A stretch of 49,499 nt of DNA. It comes from Gemmatimonadales bacterium UBA2982. Lineage in GTDB: Bacteria; Gemmatimonadota; Gemmatimonadetes; Longimicrobiales; Gaopeijiaceae. The notes beneath the pieces were generated by a model that worked only from the letters and a program-made list of their open reading frames with translations, searched no databases and was not told where the DNA came from. Position numbers and translations under genes: made by a program. The stretch spans positions 1 through 49,499 of the forward strand of contig DEAM01000014.1 in the NCBI GenBank assembly GCA_002347035.1. The letters are read 5' to 3'. Below are positions 18,184 to 26,027 of this stretch, piece by piece; positions within the stretch are counted from its first letter, which is position 1, and every line of letters starts with the position of its first letter.

Positions 18184-18986
18184 GGTCGCGCGATGCGGCC
18201 GTAGAAACAGGGCCGACCGACGTGCATCCGACTGCGGTTATTGATCCGGATGCAGAACTTGGCACCGGCGTGAGGGTTGGCCCGTGGGCTATCATTGGGC
18301 CAAGGGTTCAGGTTGGTGACGGAACTGAGATAGGGCCGCGAGTCCTGATAGAGAAGGACACAACGGTTGGTGAAGGCTGTTGGCTTGCGAATGGTGCGGT
18401 TTTAGGGACTGACCCTCAGGACCTAAAATACCAAGGTGAACCTTCGACTTTGACTATCGGAGACAGGACCGTAGTCCGTGAATTTGCGACGCTAAATCGG
18501 GGCACATCCGCTTCGGGCTCTACTGTGGTCGGCACGGACTGCCTTCTAATGGCGTACTCCCATGTGGCCCATGACTGTGAACTTGGGAACCATGTTGTCT
18601 TGGCTAACTCAGTGAATATGGGTGGGCATGTGGTCATCGAAGATTGGGTGATTGTTGGGGGCCTGACACCCATTCATCAGTTTGTACGTATCGGGGCGCA
18701 TGCATTTGTTGGGGGTGGGTCTAGGGTGCCTCAAGATATTCCACCCTACTGCAGAGCAGCTGGCAATCGACCTAAGCTGTACGGTCTCAATGCGATAGGG
18801 CTGGAGCGCCGGGGCTTCTCAGTTGAGGTGAGGAAAGCCCTCAAACGAGCTTATAGGCTTTTGTTCCAGAGCGAAGAAAATTTGTCGACTGCTTTGCTAC
18901 GCGCGGAACGCGAAGTAGAACCGATTCCAGAGGTAAAGCACTTACTGCAGTTCATTCAATCCAGCGAGCGTGGGATCACGACATAA
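18180..18986 (+). CDS. lpxA: Acyl-ACP--UDP-N-acetylglucosamine O-acyltransferase LpxA
   Basis: LpxA performs the first acylation of lipid A synthesis. The 268-aa protein is a left-handed beta-helix of hexapeptide repeats (VHPTAVIDPDAELGTGVRVG onward) with a C-terminal helical domain from about residue 200. The catalytic His is at 131 in YSHVAHDCELG (E. coli His125). The GTG start overlaps the fabZ stop by 4 bases, so it is probably translationally coupled. Another GTG follows at residue 14 (VHPTAV), so the N-terminus could be shorter. A 46-aa miniprotein gene follows 13 bases later. Confidence 0.96.
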   Translation: MRSRDAAVETGPTDVHPTAVIDPDAELGTGVRVGPWAIIGPRVQVGDGTEIGPRVLIEKDTTVGEGCWLANGAVLGTDPQDLKYQGEPSTLTIGDRTVVREFATLNRGTSASGSTVVGTDCLLMAYSHVAHDCELGNHVVLANSVNMGGHVVIEDWVIVGGLTPIHQFVRIGAHAFVGGGSRVPQDIPPYCRAAGNRPKLYGLNAIGLERRGFSVEVRKALKRAYRLLFQSEENLSTALLRAEREVEPIPEVKHLLQFIQSSERGITT

Positions 18987-18999
18987 TTAGGGAGGATAG

Positions 19000-19140
19000 A
19001 TGTCACTGATACGCGTACGACAGCGCCGTAAGAAAAACTGGATCGGCGCGCGCAAGGGTATGACCGTGGGTCGATTGATGGGCCTCCTCGTTCTGACGGT
19101 TGTAGTTATATGGTATCTAGGCTGGCGATTCTCAACTTAG
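19000..19140 (+). CDS. Single-pass membrane miniprotein between lpxA and lpxB (46 aa)
   Basis: This gene is easily missed because of its length. ATG 19000 is preceded by a strong TTAGGGAGGAT Shine-Dalgarno (18987-18997). The 46-aa product has a very basic N-terminus (MSLIRVRQRRKKNWIGARKG, nine Arg/Lys) and one hydrophobic helix (GLLVLTVVVIWYLGW), predicted to lie with its N-terminus in the cytoplasm. It ends at TAG 19138-19140, 13 bases before the lpxB start. The family is not recognised. Location suggests a link to lipid A synthesis at the inner membrane, but that is inference. Confidence 0.75.
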   Translation: MSLIRVRQRRKKNWIGARKGMTVGRLMGLLVLTVVVIWYLGWRFST

Positions 19141-19153
19141 TTAGGAATTGAGT

Positions 19154-20272
19154 TTGCACACCGTGCTTATACTCGCGGGCGAAGTCTCTGGTGATGAGCA
19201 CGGTGCTTCCTTAGCGGCCGCTCTTCAACAGCGTGTTCCCGGCTTACGACTAGTTGGAATCGGGGGCCCGATGATGGAAGCAGCCGGAGTAGATCTAATC
19301 GCTGGGCTCGATGACCTTGCTGTTATGGGTATAGCAGAGGTTTTTCACCGGCTCCCGTTTTTTCGGAGTCTCGAGCATAAAGTTCGTAAAGTCTTAGGCG
19401 AGCCTTCTGTGAGTCTTGTGATTCTCATCGACTATCCCGGCTTTAATCTTCGTATAGCCCGAGCTGCCAAGAAGGTCGGCAAGCGGGCACTTTACTACAT
19501 CGCTCCAAAAGTCTGGGCATCTCGCCCGCACCGTATCAACATACTATCCCAGTGCATTGATCGGATGGCTGTCATTCTTCCATTCGAGGAGGAGCTATTC
19601 GAGAAGGGTGGAATCAAGACCACTTTTGTTGGCCATCCTCTACTCGACCGTCCAGATGATGTTTCGGACCACTCGACGTTCTGCAAGACCTGGGGGCTAG
19701 ATCCAGAGCGACCACTTCTCGCTATACTTCCTGGGTCTCGTCGCCAAGAAGTTGTGAGACATATCAGGACCTTTGTTCAGGCAGGCAGGCTGGTTGCTAA
19801 GACGCACCCAGACATGTTGCCAGTATTCTCAGGGGTGCCTGGAGTAACTCCTTCTGCTTACGATGGATCTTCCCCTATAGTTGTTGGTGATACCCGAGCA
19901 CTTCTACGTCATGCGCATGTGGCGCTTGTGAAGTCAGGCACTTCCACTATTGAAGCCGCGCTAGAGGGGACACCCTCCGTGGTGGCCTACAAGATGCACC
20001 CTCTGACCTGGCTGGTAGCGAAGTGTATGCTTCAGGTGGATCAAGTCTCACTACCCAATCTCATTGCCAGTGAGAAAATCGTCCCGGAGTTGTTGCAAGA
20101 GAAGGCCACGCCGGAAGCGCTTGCAGAAGCGCTTCGGACTTTAATTCCAGAACAAGGACGCGCGAGGCGAAACCAGCTAGATGGGTTTTCTCGAGTCCGG
20201 GCGATGCTGGGTCGGCCTGGAGCCGCTGCGTGCGTGGCGGATCTCGCAATGGGATTGATGGAGCCGGATTGA
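19154..20272 (+). CDS. lpxB: Lipid-A-disaccharide synthase LpxB
   Basis: LpxB joins UDP-diacylglucosamine and lipid X to form the lipid A disaccharide (GT-B fold, GT19). The protein of about 372 aa has the N-terminal motif LILAGEVSGDEHGA, the internal VLIDYPGFNLRIA, GHPLLDRP and LLAILPGSRRQEV, and the C-terminal VKSGTSTIEAALEGTPSVVAY signature. TTG 19154 is preferred: AGGA at 19143-19146 gives a 7-base spacing, against 1 base for TTG 19148. The acyltransferase gene follows directly. Confidence 0.95.
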   Translation: MHTVLILAGEVSGDEHGASLAAALQQRVPGLRLVGIGGPMMEAAGVDLIAGLDDLAVMGIAEVFHRLPFFRSLEHKVRKVLGEPSVSLVILIDYPGFNLRIARAAKKVGKRALYYIAPKVWASRPHRINILSQCIDRMAVILPFEEELFEKGGIKTTFVGHPLLDRPDDVSDHSTFCKTWGLDPERPLLAILPGSRRQEVVRHIRTFVQAGRLVAKTHPDMLPVFSGVPGVTPSAYDGSSPIVVGDTRALLRHAHVALVKSGTSTIEAALEGTPSVVAYKMHPLTWLVAKCMLQVDQVSLPNLIASEKIVPELLQEKATPEALAEALRTLIPEQGRARRNQLDGFSRVRAMLGRPGAAACVADLAMGLMEPD

Positions 20273-20275
20273 TTG

Positions 20276-20935
20276 ATGAGCGACCTGAAGTTTAAAACGG
20301 TGGCTGCCATAGGCTCAAAGGTTCTAGCCACTCTTCTCTTGAGCACTCGTATCAGTCGAGTCGGGGTAGGGCACTTTGAAGATTTTCGTAATGCTGGAAA
20401 TCCAGTAATTTTTGTTTTCTGGCATGGTCGAATTTTACCCCTAGTACAAATCCATCGGGGCGAAGGCATCGTTGTACTTGTAAGTGAGCATGATGATGGC
20501 GAGTACATCAGTCGTATCATCGAGAGGAATGGGTTTGAGCCAGTCCGCGGGTCAAGTACGCGAGGTGGCATCAGGGGACTCAAAGGTCTTATTCGGGCTG
20601 CACGTGCCGGTAAGGACCTCGCTCTCACGCCCGATGGTCCCAGAGGTCCTTCAGAGGAATTTAAGCCCGGCGCTCTTGTGGCCGCCCAACTGACCGGCCT
20701 GCCGCTAATCCCTGTGGCCGTGGGAGTTAGCCGGGCTTGGAAGTCTGGGAGTTGGGATGGCTTTCTCGTCCCAAAGCCCTTCTCCGAGATTCAAGTGCAG
20801 TATCTTCGCCCACGTTTTGTGCCGAAAGAGGCTTCCCGGAAAGACTTGAAGGAGCTTGCAAAAGAAATCGGCGATCAACTAAGGACGGCTTCCGTCCGGC
20901 TGGACAAAATCCATCGAGAGGGCTCCGTCACTTGA
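20276..20935 (+). CDS. DUF374 lysophospholipid acyltransferase family protein
   Basis: This protein of about 219 aa shows the DUF374 pattern: VIFVFWHGRILPL, VSEHDDGEYISRI, GSSTRGGIRGLKGL and the strongly conserved TPDGPRGPSEEFKPG. DUF374 belongs to the PlsC/LpxL-like acyltransferase superfamily, and its exact substrate is not settled. Its place between lpxB and lpxK suggests that it modifies lipid A or a precursor, or acts as a late acyltransferase (inference). ATG 20276 follows the lpxB TGA by 3 bases; TTG 20273 is an alternative. lpxK begins about 8 bases after its stop. Confidence 0.88.
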   Translation: MSDLKFKTVAAIGSKVLATLLLSTRISRVGVGHFEDFRNAGNPVIFVFWHGRILPLVQIHRGEGIVVLVSEHDDGEYISRIIERNGFEPVRGSSTRGGIRGLKGLIRAARAGKDLALTPDGPRGPSEEFKPGALVAAQLTGLPLIPVAVGVSRAWKSGSWDGFLVPKPFSEIQVQYLRPRFVPKEASRKDLKELAKEIGDQLRTASVRLDKIHREGSVT

Positions 20936-20943
20936 GGGGCAGT

Positions 20944-21951
20944 GTGGAAAAAGTTATCAGAGCCTGGTGGTCAGCAGAGTTCGGAACCCTTGGGGCAGCC
21001 TTTTCAATCGTTACAGCCCCATTTTCATGGTTCTGGATATGTCTGGTTTGGTTGCGGGATCAACAGTTCTCACGGTTTCCTGGGAAGCAAGTAGACGGCC
21101 TCGTTGTTGTGTCCGTAGGAAACCTCGCTGTCGGAGGCACCGGGAAGACACCTGTCGTCGCTTGGGTTGCTAGGGTGATTGCTGATGCCGGGTTTCCAAC
21201 CTGTGTGCTGACGAGTACGAGAGGTAAAGACGAAGCCTTGCTTCATCGAGGTTGGAACGAGGATGTGCCTGTAGTTGTGAATTCAGATCGTATCTCTGGG
21301 GCAATGTATGCTCAAGAGCAAGGAGCGAAGGTGGTGATCTTGGATGATGGCTTCCAGCATCGGCGCATTGGGCGCACACTAGATATAGTCCTGTTGTCTG
21401 CTGAAGACCCGTATCCAGGGCGATCAGTACCAACTGGGCCCTACCGTGAAGGTCGGAGTGCGCTGTCTCGAGCTGATGTGTTGGTGGTTACTAGGAGGAT
21501 AGCTCCCATTAGTAGAGCCCTGGAGCTAGAGGAGGAGTTAGAGCGACAGTTTCCAGGGAAGCTCAAGGGTCACCTTCATCTAGCACCTGGGTCATGGACA
21601 AGGTTCGATGGTGAGCCTGTTGAGTTGGGTTCCACTGACGTACTGGCAGTCTGTGCAGTCGCTAGGTCAGAAGTATTCAAGGCCATAGTCACGGAAAAGC
21701 TAAATGGCATGGTAGAGCTGGCCGTTTTTGGCGATCATCATGAGTACAGCAGGAGTGAGGTGATGAAGCTACGCCAACGAGCAGGCAAACGGCCTATCGT
21801 GATGACGGAAAAGGATGCTGTAAAACTGCGATCGTATCAGGAGGTCCTAGGAGAAGCGTATACACTTACTGAAGAAATGAAATGGGATTGGGGACAAACG
21901 GAGTTAGATAAACACATCAGAAGTGTTGTCGGACAGGCATTGACCGCGTGA
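20944..21951 (+). CDS. lpxK: Tetraacyldisaccharide 4'-kinase LpxK
   Basis: LpxK phosphorylates the lipid A disaccharide at the 4' position. Starting at GTG 20944 the protein is about 335 aa (E. coli 328) and begins MEKVIRAWWS, resembling the family N-terminus (M-x-EK-I). The membrane-proximal hydrophobic segment FSIVTAPFSWFWICLVWL is followed by the P-loop GGTGKT at residues 64-69 within VGNLAVGGTGKTPVV. DDGFQHRRIGRTLDIVLL and TEKDAVKL match conserved family blocks. TTG 20932, overlapping the previous stop, is an alternative start. Frames extending further upstream run inside the acyltransferase gene. Confidence 0.95.
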   Translation: MEKVIRAWWSAEFGTLGAAFSIVTAPFSWFWICLVWLRDQQFSRFPGKQVDGLVVVSVGNLAVGGTGKTPVVAWVARVIADAGFPTCVLTSTRGKDEALLHRGWNEDVPVVVNSDRISGAMYAQEQGAKVVILDDGFQHRRIGRTLDIVLLSAEDPYPGRSVPTGPYREGRSALSRADVLVVTRRIAPISRALELEEELERQFPGKLKGHLHLAPGSWTRFDGEPVELGSTDVLAVCAVARSEVFKAIVTEKLNGMVELAVFGDHHEYSRSEVMKLRQRAGKRPIVMTEKDAVKLRSYQEVLGEAYTLTEEMKWDWGQTELDKHIRSVVGQALTA

Positions 21952-22421
21952 GGATTTTAGTCGTGTCTGTGGGGCGTGTTAAGGGCGCTCTAGCAGCTAC
22001 GGTGAGCGATTATGAGGATCGGGCAAGTCGTTATTGGAAGATGGACGTAATTGAGGTGTCTGGAGGCACCAGGGGTGCAGGGAAGGATCAGGCAGGCCGG
22101 GTCCGAGAAGCAGAAGCCGATCGCCTTCTTGGTAAGCTGCCAGCGGAATTGGAGATCATCGCGTTAACTCGAAAAGGGGTAGATATGAGTTCGCGTCAAC
22201 TCGCGGGCTATCTAGAAGGGCATGCTGTGCGGTCTTCGGCAGGGGTCAGTTTCGTTATAGGAGGAGCGTTTGGGCTGGCCCCCAGAGTTTTAAAGCGAGC
22301 GCATAAAAAACTTCGTATCTCCAGTATGACACTCCCTCACGAGATGGCGAGGCTAGTGCTGTCTGAACAGCTTTATCGAGCAGGTTCGATTATCAAACGT
22401 GAACCCTATCACAAAGGCTAA
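21948..22421 (+). CDS. rlmH: 23S rRNA (pseudouridine1915-N3)-methyltransferase RlmH
   Basis: RlmH is a SPOUT methyltransferase that modifies pseudouridine 1915 of 23S rRNA in the assembled ribosome. The 157-aa length is typical (155-160). The C-terminal knot region shows FVIGGAFGLAP and LRISSMTLPHEMARLVLSEQ, ending in the signature YRAGSIIKREPYHKG. GTG 21948 overlaps the lpxK stop by 4 bases (GTGA). It therefore sits at the end of the lpx transcript. Confidence 0.96.
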   Translation: MRILVVSVGRVKGALAATVSDYEDRASRYWKMDVIEVSGGTRGAGKDQAGRVREAEADRLLGKLPAELEIIALTRKGVDMSSRQLAGYLEGHAVRSSAGVSFVIGGAFGLAPRVLKRAHKKLRISSMTLPHEMARLVLSEQLYRAGSIIKREPYHKG

Positions 22422-22469
22422 TTCAAGATAAGTAGTGTGCAGAAGGGTCAGACCAAGGAGATCCCAAAC

Positions 22470-24056
22470 TTGAGGTTTGTTATAGGGCATCCCCAAGGAG
22501 GCGAACTCGTTAGCGCTTACATGGCTAACAACGAGACTGTGAGAGACTTCTATGGGCCTCATTTTCGAGACCTAAGCGCGTTCTCTCTTAAGGCTGAGGA
22601 GATTGATGGTGCCTTTGACAGGGCAGCACGGGAGCGAGCTGCCGAAGCACTGATTGTACCACCTGGAGGGGATAGAAGCAGGCTAGACCGATTTGTAGAT
22701 GAGGGTGGTTATATGGTGACTACCGGCCAACAGGCAGCGCTATTTGGCGGACCACTCTTCAGTCTCTACAAGGCGCTAACGGCAGTTAGGCTTGCAGAGG
22801 TGCTTGAGGATAAACTGGAACGGCCTGTGATTCCTGTATTCTGGGTTGGATCTGAGGATCATGACTGGGAAGAGGCCAGTCAGGTTGGGGTAGTTGGTGT
22901 AGACAATGAGATACATCACCTTCAGGTGGCCAATCCAAACCCAAGTCGCACGCCTCCTCTGCATAAGGTCCAGCTGAATGACGATGTGAGTGAAGTAGTG
23001 GCAGAGTTTTTGGGTCACCTGCCAGATACGGATTTCAGTGACGAGTACAAGGCTTTGCTAGGGGACGCCTTTATCCCAGGCAAGACCCTTGTAGATGGCT
23101 TCCATAAGACACTTCAGTATCTCACAGGTCGTTTCGGCTTGTTCTTTACAGACGCAGCTCATCCGGTGGTCAAGCGTGATTCTGCTGAAGTACTGCTGGC
23201 GGAACTAGATCGGGCAGAGGAGCTCGAGGGAGTGCTCCAAAATACTGCCGACGCCCTAACCACAGCAGGGTATCCACTCCAAGTATCAATCCTGAAAGAC
23301 AGCGTGAATCTATTTCTAGAGGGCCCAGCCGGCCGGGAACGATTGTACCGTCAGAATTCAAAGTACCGACTAAGGAGATCTGGAGATGAGGTTTCTCGAG
23401 AGGATATACAGAAATGTGTCGATGCTGACCCCCTAGCTCTCAGCCCTAACGTGCTACTCAGGCCCATTGTTGAGGCCACTCTCTTCCCGACGCTGGCCTA
23501 TGTTGGTGGCCCCGGTGAGTTGGCCTACTTTGGCCAGCTTCGTGATTACTTCGCAGCCCACGGCACGAGCATGCCAGTACTGTATCCGCGCCATGCCGCA
23601 ATGCCAGTGGAGGCGAAGATCGGGAAGGTGCTCGACAAGTTTGGGTTAGATGTCGACGCCCTCGCCCAACCGTTCCATGAGGTAGTTGGTGATGTAGCTC
23701 GGCATGAAATTCCAGATAAAGTAAAGTCCGCCCTCTCAGAATTGAGGACAACCATCGGCTCTAGGATGGGGGAACTTACTATCGCAGTGAAGGAGGTAGA
23801 TCCGACCCTTTCCGGCCCAGTAAAGCAGGTACGAACTGACGTATTTTCTGCGTTCGATGAATTAGAGAGGAAAGTTCTGCAAGCGGTTAAACGCGGAAGC
23901 GAAATCCATTTGTCACAGGTAGAAAAAGCCCAAGTACACCTGTACCCCGGCGGCAAGCCCTCTGAGAGGGTCCAGAGCCCTTTCTATTTCCTGACCCGTT
24001 ACGGTGGCCCGGTTCTTGATGTGTTGCACGATAGCTTCAAGATAAATCTGGAATAG
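22470..24056 (+). CDS. bshC: Putative cysteine ligase BshC (bacillithiol biosynthesis)
   Basis: BshC is credited with adding cysteine to GlcN-malate in bacillithiol synthesis. Motifs visible are VTTGQQAALFGGPLF (family TGQQxGLFxGP), PVFWVGSEDHDWEE (FWxxxEDHD), FFTDAAHP, and a C-terminal coiled coil. Length is about 528-539 aa, as expected. Two starts compete: GTG 22437 lacks a Shine-Dalgarno, while TTG 22470 has AAGGAG at 22455-22460; the latter is chosen. No bshA or bshB is present in the window. The finding suggests that this organism uses bacillithiol, though BshC homologues also occur in species whose thiol is unproven. Confidence 0.9.
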   Translation: MRFVIGHPQGGELVSAYMANNETVRDFYGPHFRDLSAFSLKAEEIDGAFDRAARERAAEALIVPPGGDRSRLDRFVDEGGYMVTTGQQAALFGGPLFSLYKALTAVRLAEVLEDKLERPVIPVFWVGSEDHDWEEASQVGVVGVDNEIHHLQVANPNPSRTPPLHKVQLNDDVSEVVAEFLGHLPDTDFSDEYKALLGDAFIPGKTLVDGFHKTLQYLTGRFGLFFTDAAHPVVKRDSAEVLLAELDRAEELEGVLQNTADALTTAGYPLQVSILKDSVNLFLEGPAGRERLYRQNSKYRLRRSGDEVSREDIQKCVDADPLALSPNVLLRPIVEATLFPTLAYVGGPGELAYFGQLRDYFAAHGTSMPVLYPRHAAMPVEAKIGKVLDKFGLDVDALAQPFHEVVGDVARHEIPDKVKSALSELRTTIGSRMGELTIAVKEVDPTLSGPVKQVRTDVFSAFDELERKVLQAVKRGSEIHLSQVEKAQVHLYPGGKPSERVQSPFYFLTRYGGPVLDVLHDSFKINLE

Positions 24057-24123
24057 GTAGAAGGCATATGATATCTCGGAAGTCATGTTACATCGCAAGC
24101 ACACGGTTTCTTAACGCCACGTC

Positions 24124-24426
24124 ATGTTTTTGCAGCTGATCCTCATACTGGTCGTTTTGATTCCACTCCTGGCAGTCCTACTGGATTCCCAGGTAGGAAA
24201 AGCTCTTGCGTCCCGGTTAGAGAAAGGAGGAGGTGGAGGCTCTACTGACACGAAAGAGCGGATAACATTTCTCGAGAGTGAGGTGGAGCGCCTTGCAGGT
24301 GAGGTCCATCGTCTAGACGAGGAAGGGGAGTTCATGCAGCAACTTCTTAGTGCTGTGAAACAGAAGCGTGCTGAGCAAGAGGAAGACTCAGAGACCGTGC
24401 CACCACCCGGTGACGATTCGGTCTGA
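24124..24426 (+). CDS. Small membrane-anchored coiled-coil protein (100 aa, unknown)
   Basis: The product begins with a strongly hydrophobic helix (MFLQLILILVVLIPLLAVLL), followed by a Gly-rich linker (EKGGGGGS) and a charged heptad-like segment (ERITFLESEVERLAGEVHRLDEEGEF) predicted to form a coiled coil, with an acidic Pro-rich tail. The arrangement recalls PspB-like proteins, but no family can be assigned with confidence. No clear Shine-Dalgarno precedes ATG 24124. Its 3' end overlaps the probable murJ start, so coupled translation is likely. Confidence 0.7.
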   Translation: MFLQLILILVVLIPLLAVLLDSQVGKALASRLEKGGGGGSTDTKERITFLESEVERLAGEVHRLDEEGEFMQQLLSAVKQKRAEQEEDSETVPPPGDDSV

Positions 24427-25996
24427 ACCTCCCTCGGATAACACTCCGGGAGAAGGCCTCGCCGCTGTTCGGGTTGGCGCCGGCATCTTTATTAGTAGGC
24501 TTTTTGGGTTCATACGAGATCGTGTTTTCGCTCATTATTTCGGGACAAGCGACTTCGCTGACGCGTGGCGAGCGGGTCTTAGGATGCCGAATGTCGTACA
24601 GAACTTACTTGGCGAAGGCACCCTTTCGGCTTCGCTGATTCCCATATATGCGGGACTGTTAGAGAAAGGCAAAGAAGAGGACGCAGGTCGGTTCGCAGGT
24701 GCCGCCCTAGGAATACTGACAGCGGTCGCTGGTGGTTTGGCGCTTCTGGGTGTAGTGCTCGCCCCTATTCTTGTCGCGATATTCTTTCCGCGTTGGGATC
24801 CTGAGAAACAAGCACTTACCACGACCTTGGTCCGCATTCTGTTTCCGATGACCGGTCTACTGGTACTGTCGGCTTGGGCACTCGGGATTCTCAATAGCCA
24901 CCGCCAGTTTTTTGTGGCTTACTTGGCTCCTGTATTTTGGAATCTTGGGATGATTGTGGCCATGCTTGGCGGTGCTTTGTACTTCGGCCTGCCGGCGCAG
25001 TCCAGGGGGCTCCTTTTGGCACTCGGGTGGGGTGCTTTGCTCGGTGGGGTGCTGCAGTTCGCTTGGCAGCTTCCTTTCGTGCTCCGGCACCGAAAAGGGT
25101 TCCGGATATCATTAGGTCATGGCGTAAACGGCGTGAGGGATGCTATAGCTAATTTCGGGCCTGTAGTGGCAGCCAGAGGGGTCGTCAATTTCAGTGCATG
25201 GGTCGACCTTGTTCTTGCGGGTCTATTGACGTCCGGGGCTGTTTCCGTCATGGGATTCGCACAAACGTTGTATGTCCTTCCGATCTCGCTGTTTGGGATG
25301 AGTATTGCTGCTTCGGAACTCCCAGAACTGTCTCGTATGCGAGGCGAGGCAGAAAGAGTTGTGGCGGACCGCGTCGCCCGCTCACTGCGACGAGTATTGT
25401 ATTTCTTGATTCCCTCAACTTTGGCATATTTAGCACTTGGAGATGTTATAGTGGCTGCCCTCTATGAAACCGGTGAATTCGGTGCGGTTGAGACTCTTGT
25501 CACATGGGGCGTTCTGGCAGCATACGCTATCGGGCTTCCGGCTTCCGCGAGTTCGCGGGTGCTTTCCTCAGCGTTTTATGCGTTGAGGGATACTAGAACA
25601 CCCGCTCGGATTGCGTACCTTCGGGTAGCCACCGCAATCCTGGTGGGGGTCACTCTGATGGTGCCTGCAGATGAGTTTGGCTTCGGCGCTCTGCGTCTAG
25701 GGGCGGCTGGGCTTGCTCTTGGGGCTTCGGCTGGGGCGTGGCTAGAGTACGTTCTACTCCGGCGAGCTCTTGGGAAAATGATCGGAACTCACGGACCGGG
25801 ATCTCACACGGTAGTTCGAGTCAGTTTGGCTGCTGCTTTGGCAACGATGGTAGCAGTGGGTCTTCAATCGATCCTTCCTAATGCTCACCCGATCGTAGTT
25901 GCTTTGGAAACGGTTCTCCCATTCGGTGTAATCTTCTTGAGCGTCACCGCCTTACTGGGAGTGGGTACTCAGTGGCGCCTGTTAGCAGAAACCTAA
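24410..25996 (+). CDS. murJ: Lipid II flippase MurJ
   Basis: MurJ moves lipid II across the inner membrane for peptidoglycan synthesis. From GTG 24410 the protein is about 528 aa with 13-14 predicted transmembrane helices. It shows the family N-terminal pattern ISRLFGFIRDRVFAHYFGTS followed by ADAWRAGLRMPNVVQNLLGEGTLSASLIPIY. Later blocks include LPISLFGMSIAASELPELSR and SRVLSSAFYALRDTRTP. The start overlaps the preceding small gene by 17 bases; GTG 24368 is an upstream alternative. The 25-residue hydrophilic N-terminus before helix 1 is ordinary. Confidence 0.94.
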   Translation: MTIRSEPPSDNTPGEGLAAVRVGAGIFISRLFGFIRDRVFAHYFGTSDFADAWRAGLRMPNVVQNLLGEGTLSASLIPIYAGLLEKGKEEDAGRFAGAALGILTAVAGGLALLGVVLAPILVAIFFPRWDPEKQALTTTLVRILFPMTGLLVLSAWALGILNSHRQFFVAYLAPVFWNLGMIVAMLGGALYFGLPAQSRGLLLALGWGALLGGVLQFAWQLPFVLRHRKGFRISLGHGVNGVRDAIANFGPVVAARGVVNFSAWVDLVLAGLLTSGAVSVMGFAQTLYVLPISLFGMSIAASELPELSRMRGEAERVVADRVARSLRRVLYFLIPSTLAYLALGDVIVAALYETGEFGAVETLVTWGVLAAYAIGLPASASSRVLSSAFYALRDTRTPARIAYLRVATAILVGVTLMVPADEFGFGALRLGAAGLALGASAGAWLEYVLLRRALGKMIGTHGPGSHTVVRVSLAAALATMVAVGLQSILPNAHPIVVALETVLPFGVIFLSVTALLGVGTQWRLLAET

Positions 25997-26027
25997 GCCC
26001 GCAACAGCTCATCCTTGAGCCTCAGCC

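Noticed and set aside
20737..20943. An upstream extension of lpxK starting at 20737
   Set aside because: It runs through the DUF374 acyltransferase gene in another frame, and the family N-terminus fits GTG 20944.
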